Notes: generated by a model not told the origin, from the sequence alone. 64,000 bases of DNA from Strigamia acuminata (GCA_949358305.1 OX442314.1:42726581-42790580), one strand, 5' to 3'. Numbered from the stretch's first letter, positions 49,551 through 61,451 are shown. Program-made: numbers and translations.

Positions 49551-52500
49551 CAGATTCAAATTGCGCTGAAGGATCGAGATGTCACAAGATTCCTGTGGAT
49601 TGAGGCAGACTGGGTCGGAATTAGAAAAGCAGTAATTCGAATTTTGCGTCAAACCAGAGTGCTGTTTGGAGCAGCGCCCAGCCCATTCTTGTTGAGCGCA
49701 ACAATCAAGCATCATCTGAAGAAATTTAAACAGCAATTTCCCGAAGCGTACGAGCTTCTAAACGAATTTCTTTACATGGACGATTTTATTACATCATTGG
49801 ACAATGAAGAAGAAGCATTACGCATATTTATCCAATCCAGAACCATCCTCAAAGCCGCGGGAATGAATTTAATCAAATGGCAAACCAATTCGGAGAATCT
49901 AAGAAATCAATTTCGACGAGAAATTCCGTCCGACGCCCAGCTGATCGACGACGACAAGTCAAAGGTTCTAGGACTGAAATGGAATCCAAAAACGGACATG
50001 TTGGGATTGGATGTGGAAAACTCTGAAGACCAAAAACGGGAATTAACAAAACGAGAAGTAATTAGGATCACAGCAAAAATTTTCGATCCACTCGGGTTCG
50101 TGACACCGTTTACAATTAGCGCACGAATATTTTTCCAATCACTTTGGTTAAAAAAGCTACCATGGGATCAGAAATTGGATGACAAATCGTGTGATGAGTG
50201 GACGCAGTGGGCCAACCAGATTCCGAAGCTAAACAGCATTCAACTAGCAAGACATTTGAAAGGAGCAACGCAAGAAAACAGCGAACTTCACATGTTTTGC
50301 GACGCCAGTCCGAAAGCTTATGGAGCAGTCGCCTACCTGAAGGCAGAGGATGAGACAACCACCATTTTTTCAAAAAGCAGAGTCGCACCAGTCAAACAAT
50401 TAACTCTGCCCAAATTAGAGTTGATGGGAGCACTTGTAGCTAGGCATGTGCGAATTTGCAATTAATTGCAATGCGATTTTTTTTGATTGAATATCGCAGC
50501 TACTTAATTCACTAGCTGTTGTTTGCGATATATCGCACATGCGAATTATTGCGAATTATTGCGAATTATTGCGAATTATTGCGAATTATTGCGATTATTG
50601 CGATTATTGTGATTTAACAAAAATCGCATATAGATGGAGTGTGGGTGGACCAACAATGCTAAATTTTCTTTTCTTTTCACATTTGTTATTTCAATTTGGT
50701 TTTAAATAAACTTTTTTTAGCAAATAAATTCAATCAATTGCGATAAATTGCGTTATCTTGCGATATTGCGATATCTTGATATTGCGATTATTGCGAATTA
50801 TTGCGAATTATTGCGAATTATTGCGAATTATTGCGATTATTGCGATTATTGCGATTATTGCGATTATATCGCGATATATCGCGAATGCAATATATCGCAA
50901 AAAAGTCGCAACAATCCAATATCGCAATCGCATTCGCGACAAAAATTAATCGCACAAGCCTACTTGTAGCAGTTAGAATGGCCGTACAAATTCGAAAAGT
51001 CATCCAGCCAAAACAAACATATTTTTGGACCGACTCACAGATTTGTTTGCACTGGATAACAAATACCGCGAAGAGACCGCCGACATTCATCAACAATCGA
51101 GTGATGGAAATTCGAGAAAACTCCAAGATTGACGCGTGGAGACACGTGCCCGGCTCGGAAAACCCAGCTGACCGATTAACACGCAGAATGGATGTCGACA
51201 CTCTCGTAGCAGACGAACTTTGGTGGAAGGGGCCGCAATGGCTCAAAAACGATCATCAACAATGGCCAAACTGCAATTTCGATGTTGACGATTTTCCAGA
51301 TGAACTAGAAGACACCGTGCACATTGAATCGATCCAGATGAAAAATAATTTTATTGATTTTAAAAATTTCAGCTCATTTAGGCGAATTTGTCGGGTGATG
51401 GGATGGTGTAAGCGATTTGTTTTCAACGCGAGACAACAAAAACAATCGAAGGATCGTCGACAAGGCCCCCTGGACGCACAGGAACTCCAGGACGCTCGAG
51501 TCAATTTAATCATCATCCACCAGCGGGAGGAATATGGCGCAGAAATGAGACAACTAGACGAATCAAAACAGTTGACTTCGGGATCCAAATTGAAGATGCT
51601 TAACCCATTTTTGGACGAAAAAGGACTCATGCGCCTGCGAACTCGACTAAACAATTCCAAAGACACGGACACCGCCGTGCAACCGATTGTTTTGGGTGCA
51701 AAAAGTGAATTTGCAAAACTAATTTTGAACTTTTGTCATTCTCAGGTCCTTCATTGCGGATTGACTGCAACGTTAGCCCATTTTCGCGAGACATACTGGA
51801 CGTCGTCCGCAAGGAGGACCTTGAAGACACTGCTGTCCAAGTGCGTAATCTGCAAACGCATTCAGGGGCGATTGATGACAGAAGTTCCAGGACCTCTCCC
51901 ATTTGACCGAATAACACGATGTGAACCATTTAAAGTGACGGGGGTGGATTTTGCTGGTCCCATTTACATTCGAGGGCGCAAAACAAAGGCGTACATTGCC
52001 TTATTCACTTGCGCAACGATACGAGCAGTAGACCTCGAATTGGTGCCATCTTTAACCACACCGGATTTTTTGGACGCATTCGAGAGATTCATCGGTCGAC
52101 GAGGCCTGCCTAAGACCATATACAGTGACAACGGCGCTACTTTTCATCGAGCCAATCGCGAACTAGCTGCATTACTCAAATCTACAAAAGACAGCAGTTT
52201 CAAAAACTATTTGGCCGAAAGGGGCATAAATTGGAAATTCATTGTAGAGCACGCTCCGTGGTGGGGAGAATTTTGGGAGAGGATGGTAAAGACTGTAAAG
52301 TCCTGCCTGAAAAAAATTGTTGGCACAGCTTCTCTCAATTTTTTCCAACTCGGAACCGTGCTTGTGCAAGTTGAGGCTGTTGTTAACAACAGGCCTATCA
52401 CCTATGTCTACGATTCACCTGACGAGCCCGAGCCTCTTACTCCGTCACATTTTTTTACCGGACTGCGTATCACCAATTTACCAGACCCTGTGTATTCGAA

Positions 52501-52822
52501 TCCAGTTGAACCGTCACAAATCGAGTTTGTTAAACAGTGGCGTTACCGACAGCGAACTTTGATGTCATTTTGGAATCGCTGGAGCCGCGAATATTTGCAA
52601 GAACTTAAAAACTTCTCATCTAAATCAAACTCGATTGAACTCAAAGTGAATGATGTGGTATTGGTTGAAGAACCTTGCAAACCTCGCCTCAAATGGAAAA
52701 TGGCTCGAATTACAGAGGTGCGTCTAGGCAGAGATGGGAAAATTCGCTCATGTGAAATGATAACTTCAGATGGAGGAAAATTGAGACGTCCAATACAACG
52801 TCTTGTTTGTTTGGAAGTGTAA
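49551..52822 (+). pseudogene. BEL Pol remnant (RT C-part, RNase H, integrase) split by a MITE
   Basis: Frame open from 49,551 (IALKDRDVTRFLW), RT with LYMDDFI, RNase H with MFCDASPKAYG; interrupted at 50,440 by a 522-bp MITE; resumes at 50,963-50,971 with RKVIQPKQTYFWTDSQIC, the integrase zinc domain (HCGLTATL...CVICKR), D in VTGVDFAGPI, D in YSDNGATFH, and HAPWWGEFWERM with the catalytic E. The residue after WWG is E here, whereas the tandem copy has the usual G. The MITE shifts the frame, and an apparent long frame starting at 50,801 is an artefact of the MITE repeat. Confidence 0.9.
50441..50962. mobile_element. hAT-type MITE with internal GCGAATTATT minisatellite
   Basis: Ends TAGGCATGTGCGA / TCGCACAAGCCTA (one mismatch) flanked by the 8-bp duplication CTTGTAGC (50,433-50,440 and 50,963-50,970), the hAT size. 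The interior has two blocks of tandem GCGAATTATT (about 50,545-50,605 and 50,790-50,860) in an AT-rich context. No coding capacity of its own. Confidence 0.85.
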
Positions 52823-52844
52823 AACTCCAATTCGGCCGCCGCAG

Positions 52845-53160
52845 TGTGAAAACCGGGTTGTTTTACAAATTTCATGTTTGTCTATTTTTTGAATTATTGT
52901 GTTTTACTATTTTGTGCATTTTATATCGTGATTTTTAAATACCTTAAGTGTACAATTTGTGTGTTTTTTAATTACTAAATTGCTTAAATCTATTTTGTTG
53001 AAACTCTTTATTCTTACATTAATTTTGTAGTTGCTAAAGTGTTTTTTGTATTTCCATTATTTTAAATATTCCCAAATAACGTTTTTACTTGTTATTTTGT
53101 ATTTGGTTTTATTTTCACCCAAGTTGAGGTCTGTGACCCTAGAGATGACCTCGGAGACAC
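52845..53160 (+). repeat. 3' LTR of the second BEL element (shared part)
   Basis: Same as 49,235-49,550. The real LTR may run on to about 53,350 (AATAAAACA at 53,270), since the left copy is truncated. It repeats at 55,902-56,217. Confidence 0.8.
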
Positions 53161-54244
53161 TTCCAAGTTTGGAATGTGTCTCCATCTTTAATTGTATCCT
53201 CCTGTTGGGCTTGACTCTGTTAAACCAATAGGAGTGCTTGTTGTAAATAATTAAAAAGACCCTTCAGTGAAATAAAACATTAGTACAACTTTAGACTCAA
53301 AACTGTGTGTGTGTGCTTTATTTTCTACTCTGGCTGCCATCTTGGAATCTACAAGAAACATCAAATTTTCAACTTTGAATCAACATTTGCTACCAGGACT
53401 TTAGAACTCGCTACCTAAATTGAGATCTAGTGTCAGCATTTGACAGACATAGAATATCCAAAGAACTCTGTGCAGTTGGTTTCTTTTTTGTAAAGCATGT
53501 CACCATTTCATCACAAATAGTGGAGGCTAAATCGGACCGTGTATAATAATAATTAATAAATTCACAAATCCGAACATCACTTACGTAATTTTTCGAAATA
53601 AGTGTTTTTCATTTGAGCGTCGTCCATTGCTTCAACGCTTTGTGTCGCCATGTCCGTTAATTTCTGCATGTTTAAATCTGCTGAAGAAATTTTAGAAATT
53701 TTGTAAATTGCAATATTGGTTTGCTTTGGTCTTGTTGTGTGTTTACCTGAAACTTAATTGCTACAAAAGAATTTGTAAACTTTAGTCAAGATTCCATAAC
53801 GGAGTAATAAATTTCCAACAATAGTTGGTGCAGCAACATTAACACAAACCTCGGAATATCAAGCAAAAATAAATTTGATAAAATATCTCCATACTCAGAC
53901 ATTTTGCTTGGACAAAAAACCTCGCGAGAAAAAAAGTCAACTTCCTGCTCCAGGTTTCCATCTAGTGAAAGAAACCTGCAACATCCTTGAACAGATTACA
54001 AAGTGGCTCCCTCTATTGAAGAAAATCAAAATTTTCTTTCTGTATTAGCCCTGATTCCAAAGTCAATTTTCACCAAAAATTCACAGACATGGCATATTAA
54101 CTTTTAATTTTGAAATACAAAAAAAATCTATTTAATGCAGACAGGCAAGCCAGACAACTCGTTAGCCATCGTCGCTGTCAGCCTCGCTATCATCATCATT
54201 AGAATAGATAAGGAATTGTAACTGCAGGTTCACCACCAGGCTGA
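53161..54244. other. Flank between the tandem units
   Basis: Contains the predicted exons above and, at 54,175-54,215, a minus-strand stretch reading SNDDDSEADSDDG then stop, like the acidic tail of a transposon protein. Otherwise AT-rich with no gene. Confidence 0.4.
53411..53680 (-). other. Predicted two-exon gene fragment, unknown
   Basis: On the minus strand an exon 53,585-53,680 follows TTTCTTCAG, holds an ATG at 53,669 (MQKLTDMATQSVEAMDDAQM), and ends at a GTAAGT donor. A 58-nt intron ends in GATTTAG, and exon two (53,411-53,526) reads STICDEMVTCFTKKKPTAQS to a TAG stop. The frame is also open upstream of the ATG to the acceptor, so this may be the tail of a longer gene. Splice signals and phase agree. 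A copy lies at 56,468-56,737. Confidence 0.4.
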
Positions 54245-55879
54245 ATGGATGTCGACACTCTCGTAGCAGACGAACTTTGGTGGAAGGGGCCGCAATGGCT
54301 CAAAAACGATCATCAACAATGGCCAAACTGCAATTTCGATGTTGACGATTTTCCAGATGAACTAGAAGACACCGTGCACATTGAATCGATCCAGATGAAA
54401 AATAATTTTATTGATTTTAAAAATTTCAGCTCATTTAGGCGAATTTGTCGGGTGATGGGATGGTGTAAGCGATTTGTTTTCAACGCGAGACAACAAAAAC
54501 AATCGAAGGATCGTCGACAAGGCCCCCTGGACGCACAGGAACTCCAGGACGCTCGAGTCAATTTAATCATCATCCACCAGTGGGAGGAATATGGCGCAGA
54601 AATGAGACAACTAGACGAATCAAAACAGTTGACTTCGGGATCCAAATTGAAGATGCTTAACCCATTTTTGGACGAAAAAGGACTCATGCGCCTGCGAACT
54701 CGACTAAACAATTCCAAAGACACGGACACCGCCGTGCAACCGATTGTTTTGGGTGCAAAAAGTGAATTTGCAAAACTAATTTTGAACTTTTGTCATTCTC
54801 AGGTCCTTCATTGCGGATTGACTGCAACGTTAGCCCATTTTCGCGAGACATACTGGACGTCGTCCGCAAGGAGGACCTTGAAGACACTGCTGTCCAAGTG
54901 CGTAATCTGCAAACGCATTCAGGGGCGATTGATGACAGAAGTTCCAGGACCTCTCCCATTTGACCGAATAACACGATGTGAACCATTTAAAGTGACGGGG
55001 GTGGATTTTGCTGGTCCCATTTACATTCGAGGGCGCAAAACAAAGGCGTACATTGCCTTATTCACTTGCGCAACGATACGAGCAGTAGACCTCGAATTGG
55101 TGCCATCTTTAACCACACCGGATTTTTTGGACGCATTCGAGAGATTCATCGGTCGACGAGGCCTGCCTAAGACCATATACAGTGACAACGGCGCTACTTT
55201 TCATCGAGCCAATCGCGAACTAGCTGCATTACTCAAATCTACAAAAGACAGCAGTTTCAAAAACTATTTGGCCGAAAGGGGCATAAATTGGAAATTCATT
55301 GTAGAGCACGCTCCGTGGTGGGGAGGATTTTGGGAGAGGATGGTAAAGACTGTAAAGTCCTGCCTGAAAAAAATTGTTGGCACAGCTTCTCTCAATTTTT
55401 TCCAACTCGGAACCGTGCTTGTGCAAGTTGAGGCTGTTGTTAACAACAGGCCTATCACCTATGTCTACGATTCACCTGACGAGCCCGAGCCTCTTACTCC
55501 GTCACATTTTTTTACCGGACTGCGTATCACCAATTTACCAGACCCTGTGTATTCGAATCCAGTTGAACCGTCACAAATCGAGTTTGTTAAACAGTGGCGT
55601 TACCGACAGCGAACTTTGATGTCATTTTGGAATCGCTGGAGCCGCGAATATTTGCAAGAACTTAAAAACTTCTCATCTAAATCAAACTCGATTGAACTCA
55701 AAGTGAATGATGTGGTATTGGTTGAAGAACCTTGCAAACCTCGCCTCAAATGGAAAATGGCTCGAATTACAGAGGTGCGTCTAGGCAGAGATGGGAAAAT
55801 TCGCTCATGTGAAATGATAACTTCAGATGGAGGAAAATTGAGACGTCCAATACAACGTCTTGTTTGTTTGGAAGTGTAA
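54245..55879 (+). pseudogene. Second copy of the BEL integrase region
   Basis: 544 codons from MDVDTLVADELWW to the Pol end. Identical to 51,188-52,822 except QWEEYG for QREEYG and WWGGFWERM for WWGEFWERM. The latter is the canonical integrase motif. It lacks RT and RNase H, so it cannot act alone. Confidence 0.9.
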
Positions 55880-55901
55880 AACTCCAATTCGGCCGCCGCA
55901 G

Positions 55902-56217
55902 TGTGAAAACCGGGTTGTTTTACAAATTTCATGTTTGTCTATTTTTTGAATTATTGTGTTTTACTATTTTGTGCATTTTATATCGTGATTTTTAAATACC
56001 TTAAGTGTACAATTTGTGTGTTTTTTAATTACTAAATTGCTTAAATCTATTTTGTTGAAACTCTTTATTCTTACATTAATTTTGTAGTTGCTAAAGTGTT
56101 TTTTGTATTTCCATTATTTTAAATATTCCCAAATAACGTTTTTACTTGTTATTTTGTATTTGGTTTTATTTTCACCCAAGTTGAGGTCTGTGACCCTAGA
56201 GATGACCTCGGAGACAC
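55902..56217 (+). repeat. LTR copy in the second tandem unit
   Basis: Same as 52,845-53,160, shifted by 3057. Confidence 0.9.
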
Positions 56218-56467
56218 TTCCAAGTTTGGAATGTGTCTCCATCTTTAATTGTATCCTCCTGTTGGGCTTGACTCTGTTAAACCAATAGGAGTGCTTGTTG
56301 TAAATAATTAAAAAGACCCTTCAGTGAAATAAAACATTAGTACAACTTTAGACTCAAAACTGTGTGTGTGTGCTTTATTTTCTACTCTGGCTGCCATCTT
56401 GGAATCTACAAGAAACATCAAATTTTCAACTTTGAATCAACATTTGCTACCAGGACTTTAGAACTCG

Positions 56468-56737
56468 CTACCTAAATTGAGATCTAGTGTCAGCATTTGA
56501 CAGACATAGAATATCCAAAGAACTCTGTGCAGTTGGTTTCTTTTTTGTAAAGCATGTCACCATTTCATCACAAATAGTGGAGGCTAAATCGGACCGTGTA
56601 TAATAATAATTAATAAATTCACAAATCCGAACATCACTTACGTAATTTTTCGAAATAAGTGTTTTTCATTTGAGCGTCGTCCATTGCTTCAACGCTTTGT
56701 GTCGCCATGTCCGTTAATTTCTGCATGTTTAAATCTG
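56468..56737 (-). other. Second copy of the predicted two-exon fragment
   Basis: Same exons and intron as 53,411-53,680, shifted by 3057, created by the tandem duplication. Confidence 0.4.
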
Positions 56738-57388
56738 CTGAAGAAATTTTAGAAATTTTGTAAATTGCAATATTGGTTTGCTTTGGTCTTGTTGTGTGTT
56801 TACCTGAAACTTAATTGCTACAAAAGAATTTGTAAACTTTAGTCAAGATTCCATAACGGAGTAATAAATTTCCAACAATAGTTGGTGCAGCAACATTAAC
56901 ACAAACCTCGGAATATCAAGCAAAAATAAATTTGATAAAATATCTCCATACTCAGACATTTTGCTTGGACAAAAAACCTCGCGAGAAAAAAAGTCAACTT
57001 CCTGCTCCAGGTTTCCATCTAGTGAAAGAAACCTGCAACATCCTTGAACAGATTACAAAGTGGCTCCCTCTATTGAAGAAAATCAAAATTTTCTTTCTGT
57101 ATTAGCCCTGATTCCAAAGTCAATTTTCACCAAAAATTCACAGACATGGCATATTAACTTTTAATTTTGAAATACAAAAAAAATCTATTTAATGCAGACA
57201 GGCAAGCCAGACAACTCGTTAGCCATCGTCGCTGTCAGCCTCGCTATCATCATCATTAGAATAGATAAGGAATTGTAACTGCAGGTTCACCACCAGGCTG
57301 AAGTTGGCACCACATTCACATTCGCCCAAACTACAAATAGAACAAATCCCAATTTTTTTTTTACATGGACTTTAATGATTTTTACAAT

Positions 57389-57750
57389 TCTCTAGCCCTC
57401 TTGGTTTTTCGAGCGGCAACCGTTTCAATATGGCGCTAAAAAGACTTGTCCTAAATTTCCAAATCTGGTGCCACAACTTCACATCGCAATATCTCAACGA
57501 CCTGACCACGGATGTTTTCCTTTTAAGGACCAAACGATAGAGGAATGTCTTCTCTACAAACTTTGTAAAGGACAACACTGCAGCCCTCTTAGTTTTCGAG
57601 TGGCGACCGTTTCAATATCACGCAACTAACGTTGCAAAATCCCAAATCTGGTAGCCACAACTTCACACCCCAATATCTCAACAACCTGACCACGGATTTT
57701 TTTTCTTTTAAGGACCAAACGATAGAGGAATGGTTTCTCTCGTGTGAAGG
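57389..57750. repeat. Two tandem units of about 186 bp
   Basis: AGCCCTCTT(G/A)G...CGACCTGACCACGGAT...AAGGACCAAACGATAGAGG repeats at 57,389 and 57,577. Short GGAAGGTCGTT-type repeats follow (57,755-57,830). No gene. Confidence 0.75.
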
Positions 57751-57882
57751 TAGTTTCAAGGTTATTGGAAGGGCGTTGGAAGGTTGTTGGAAGGTCATTG
57801 AAAGGTCGTTGGAAGGTCGTTTGCACGTTTCTGACACTTTTTCAATTTTTAGCCATTTCTCTATATTCGCCTTTGCTTTTAT

Positions 57883-58128
57883 TCCAAATTTTAAAAAGTG
57901 CCAAAAACATGCTGAATACATGTAAAATGAGCTAAAAAGTCGATTCCCGTGTGCACAATTTGCATATCTGGCACCGTTGCAGAGATATAGGCAGAAAAGT
58001 GATTTTTTTAAACCGTAAAAGTTGTTTATCTCTGCAACGGTGTCAGATATGCAAATTCAGCCAACAGGAATCGACTTTTTAGCTCATTTTACATGTATTC
58101 AGCACGTTTTGACACTTTTTAAAATTTG
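57883..58128. repeat. Fold-back repeat with arms of about 100 bp
   Basis: The left arm (57,883-57,986) pairs with the right arm (58,028-58,128): AAAATGAGCTAAAAAGTCGA against TCGACTTTTTAGCTCATTTT, and CGTTGCAGAGATA against TATCTCTGCAACG. It resembles a foldback element. Confidence 0.8.
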
Positions 58129-58152
58129 GCAAAAAAGGAAAGGCAAATGTGT

Positions 58153-58302
58153 TATACAGGGTGGACAATAAGTATGGTTCACAGTAAATAATTCCCAAAC
58201 TGTTTTAGTTGTTCATTTAGCAAAATAATTGTAAGGGTAGTTTTTTGGGGGAAATCCAATTATGACATCGAATTTGACCTGAGAGGTCATATTCAAGGTC
58301 AT
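58153..58302. repeat. Dispersed ACAGGGTGG repeat, second copy
   Basis: Matches 44,916-45,060. It is followed by an inverted repeat (58,394-58,472 against 58,595-58,685) that may be the body of the same element. Confidence 0.65.
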
Positions 58303-58859
58303 CCATATTGTAACTCGAGAACCGTAATAGATAGAGCGAAAAAGTGAATGAGAAAGTTGTAGAGGATCATCCAATTAGTCTAGAACTATTCTTAAAAAAA
58401 TTATTTCTTACTGAAAAGTTTTGAGAAAAAAGATCTGAAACATCAGTGTACTCTGCTTTGTAACCTAAAACTTATCATGTTGGAATGTATTTCCAAAATA
58501 AATTATTTCTTTTCTTTCGTGTTTATCTTCTCTTCCACTTACAAGTATGACCGAATAAAGTGTCCTAATTAAGGATTAGCTTGGTTGCCTCAATAGTTTT
58601 AGGTTACAAAGCTGAGTTACAATGCTGAGTAGACTAATGTTTCAGACCTTTTTTCTCAAAACTTTTAAGTAAGAAATTATTTTTTACACGCGTGAATTCA
58701 ATTCGAAAAGAAAGTCAAAAATAAATAAAATGTTCATATGTAATGACTCACTGTTACAGTATAATCCGTTAAAGAATGTAGTATGAAATGCACTGGTGTG
58801 TATCGCTAACCTTAAGGATAAAAGCCTGCTGAAATGCACGGAGAATTCTCAGTAGTGGG

Positions 58860-60470
58860 TTGTTGGGCGGTCTGGCCCAGTGGTAGTGGTTTTGGGGAGG
58901 GGGAGGGTGGTGAGGTGGAAGTGGGTGGGGGAGGTGTAATTTTTTTTAATTTTAATTAATTTTTTTAATTTTTTTTTTTATAATTTTTTTTTATTTATTG
59001 ATTTTTAATTTGATTATATATGCATATATGTATGTGGAAAAATGAAATAATTAGTTCCAATCTATACCACCAGGTTACATCATCATGTGATTAAGAAAAA
59101 GTTGATATTTTTGATGAAATGTGCATGCAATAAGTCAGTTTCTCAGAGTCTACTTTTATCCCTTATCCTCAAGGAATGTCACTGCTACTGAAATAGTTCC
59201 CACGGCCGGAGCAGCTAGGGGGAGGGTGCAGTGGAGGGGGAGTGTGAAGTGGACATTGGGGTGAAGCTATTTTCATAACATTCCTGCAACATCAGTGATT
59301 GAAAGAGAAATTAAAACCCATTTTGTGCATTAAAATATGTTTCTGATGTAGAATTTAATGCTGATTTCAGAAATGTAAACAACTTTTAGATCAAAAAATA
59401 TTTTTTTTAAAACTTTTTTAAAAGTTTTTTTTGATTTGGTGAAGAAAGAGTTGGTATTTTTGATCAAATGTGCATGCAATCAGTGAGTTACAGTTCTTTC
59501 TGATCTTATATCTATCTTCAATGAATGTATACTCTATCAAAAGAGTTCTCACAGTGGTATAGCAAAGGGGAGGGTGAAGTGCAGGGGGAGGGTGAAGTGC
59601 AGGGGAGGGTGAAGTGGACATGTGTTGTGTCTATTGCCATATATCAACACCAGTGATGGAAAGTGAGTTTAAAACATTTTTATCTGCTTTTCCCTGGTAT
59701 TTGTACAAATTATATCACATTTTGGATGAAATTAGTTGAAATATTATGATTTTTATCAAACTTTGATTGAAATGAGTTGAAATATTATGATTTTTATCAC
59801 TTTTTGGTTGATTTTAGTTAAAATATCACAATTTTTATCACTTTTTGGATGAAATTAGTTAAAATATCACGATTTTTATCATATATTGGTTAAAATTAGT
59901 GAACATATTATGGTTTATATCATTTTTTGGTTGAAATTTATCATATTTAGGTTTAAATTCTAAGAAGTTTACTGAATTTTATCACATTTGATTAACTGAG
60001 AACATTTTCTAACTTATATCTTTTTAATATTGGTTATAAGTAATAAGCTTTTTACTTTTCTTCATTTCTAACCTGTTTGGACAAGTTCTGACAAGTTCAA
60101 ACCTGTTTGGACAAGTTTGGACAAGTTCTCACAGCATGGGGAGGGGAGAATTGGGGAGGGGAAACAGTTCTCACGGTGGTACAGCAAGGGGCAGGGGGGT
60201 GTGGGGGAGGGGAAACAGTTCCCACAGCAGCAGTGCAGCAAGGGGAGAGGGGAATTGAGGAGGGGAACCAGTTCCCACGGTAGTGCAGCACAAGGAGGGT
60301 GAATTGGAGAGGGAGTGTGGTTAAAACAGGAATGTGAGTGGAGCAAAGGGGAGGAGTCTCCAGCTCTGATTCGTTGAATTCACTTATGGAAAGGGAGGTT
60401 AAAACAGGAAGTGAGTGGAGCAAAGGGGAGGAGTTACCTCCTTTAAATACAACCCAAATTTTGCAAAGCT
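58860..60470. repeat. Purine-rich and short tandem repeats before the viral genes
   Basis: GGGGAGGGGGAGGG-type runs at 58,893-58,937, 59,215-59,262, 59,566-59,615 and 60,135-60,300. About five units of roughly 46 bp (GATTTTTATCACTTTTTGG(A/T)TGAAATTAGTT) lie at 59,710-59,945, and TTTGGACAAGTT repeats at 60,070-60,125. The purine strand could form G-quadruplexes. No gene is seen. Confidence 0.6.
60319..60435 (+). promoter_or_regulatory. Upstream element pair of the PC4-like gene
   Basis: Two copies (60,319-60,378 and 60,396-60,435) of GGTTAAAACAGGAA(T)GTGAG then TGGAGCAAAGGGGAGGAGT. The same pair precedes the AlkB-like gene. ACAGGAAGTG fits an ETS-factor site. TTTAAATA at 60,442-60,449 may be the TATA box, 46 nt before the ATG. 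Confidence 0.6.
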
Positions 60471-60494
60471 CACCATTTCTCTCACAAGCTAGCC

Positions 60495-61142
60495 ATGACG
60501 ACTACTTCAAGCAAAGGGACCTACTCTCTTGGTGGGGAACATTATTGTCAAATCAACCCATTTCAAACCGGAGTGTATATCCATCTGAGACGATTCCAAT
60601 CATACCCGAATGGAAAACTGTATCCCACACGTGATGGTATGTGTATGAATACACTGACATTTTACGATTTTGTGGATAATTTGAAGCGGATCTCAAGTGA
60701 AATTTCATCTTTGAAAAACAATCTGAAGAAATCTTCTTTATCTATTGAGTGTAAAGAAGGCGTGTTGGTTACCATAACGAAGTCCAAAACTGGTGAAATA
60801 TCTTTGATGATATGCCGTTCATTTGCACCAGAGAAATTTATTCTTCTTGCAATTGATCAATGGCGTCAACTCAAGTTGCAACTACCATCTATATTTTCAA
60901 GTATTGTTGAAGCGAAGGCAAAGCTGGAAGAAAGCAACCCACCTATTCCTGAGGTAACAACTGATTTTACAATTGCAACTCCGGCCACACCTCGTGCTCC
61001 GAATGCTTTAAAAATGAAAAAGGAGAGAAAGCAGATGAAACCATATCTGAAACCTGCACCAGGAGTACATTTTGTGGATTCTTCTGATGATGACGATGAT
61101 TCAAAACCTACCAGTGCACCTACCATTACTGATGATGATTAG
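60495..61142 (+). CDS. PC4-like ssDNA-binding protein (virus-like element)
   Basis: 215 aa. Residues about 18-65 (FQTGVYIHLRRFQSYPNGKL, then YPTRDGMCMNTLTFYDFVDNL) match the transcriptional coactivator PC4 pattern: a strand, a G-K-L-x-PTRxG turn, then a helix. PC4 domains bind single-stranded DNA and act in transcription or replication. A second beta-rich block (about 75-130) is unassigned. The C-terminus is basic then acidic (VDSSDDDDDSKPT, DDD end). A poly(A) signal AATAAA lies at 61,293. Its neighbours are virus-like genes, so it likely belongs to the same element. Confidence 0.65.
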   Translation: MTTTSSKGTYSLGGEHYCQINPFQTGVYIHLRRFQSYPNGKLYPTRDGMCMNTLTFYDFVDNLKRISSEISSLKNNLKKSSLSIECKEGVLVTITKSKTGEISLMICRSFAPEKFILLAIDQWRQLKLQLPSIFSSIVEAKAKLEESNPPIPEVTTDFTIATPATPRAPNALKMKKERKQMKPYLKPAPGVHFVDSSDDDDDSKPTSAPTITDDD

Positions 61143-61344
61143 ATGTATACTTAATTTGATATTTGTAATGCTAGAATTGAAATTGTATACTCATGATTAG
61201 ATTTTTTTTGTAGCTATTTTATATAATGTAATGTAATAATCAATATTTACGATTAGATTTTTTGTAGCTATTTCTTTTGTATTAATTACATGAATAAAAA
61301 TTTGATTGAATATGAATATATCTTTCATCATTTTCACTGTTTGG

Positions 61345-61451
61345 AAGGGAGGTTAAAACAGCATGTGAGTGGAGCAAAGGGTAGGAGAAGGAAGTTAAAA
61401 CAGGAAGTGAGTGGAGCAAAGAGGAGGAGTCTTCTGCTCTGATTCGTTGAA
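61345..61451 (+). promoter_or_regulatory. Upstream element pair of the AlkB-like gene
   Basis: Two copies (61,345-61,387 and 61,391-61,451) of the element seen at 60,319-60,435, the second including CTCTGATTCGTTGAA. It is followed by the palindromic TATA box at 61,507. Confidence 0.6.

Larger units (their letters stand above)
51187..57301 (+). repeat. Direct tandem duplication, 3057-bp unit
   Basis: Unit 1 51,188-54,244 and unit 2 54,245-57,301 each hold the BEL integrase region, the right LTR and about 1.1 kb of flank. GAA is shared at both breakpoints and the end. I see two differences, both in coding sequence (51,519/54,576 and 52,268/55,325 regions). Confidence 0.9.

Noticed and set aside
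50545-50860. CRISPR-like repeat array
   Set aside because: 10-bp tandem minisatellite in a eukaryotic MITE, with no spacers.
50801-52822. A single 673-codon integrase ORF
   Set aside because: Its first about 55 codons come from the GCGAATTATT repeat of the MITE; the true Pol frame resumes after the 8-bp duplication at 50,963.
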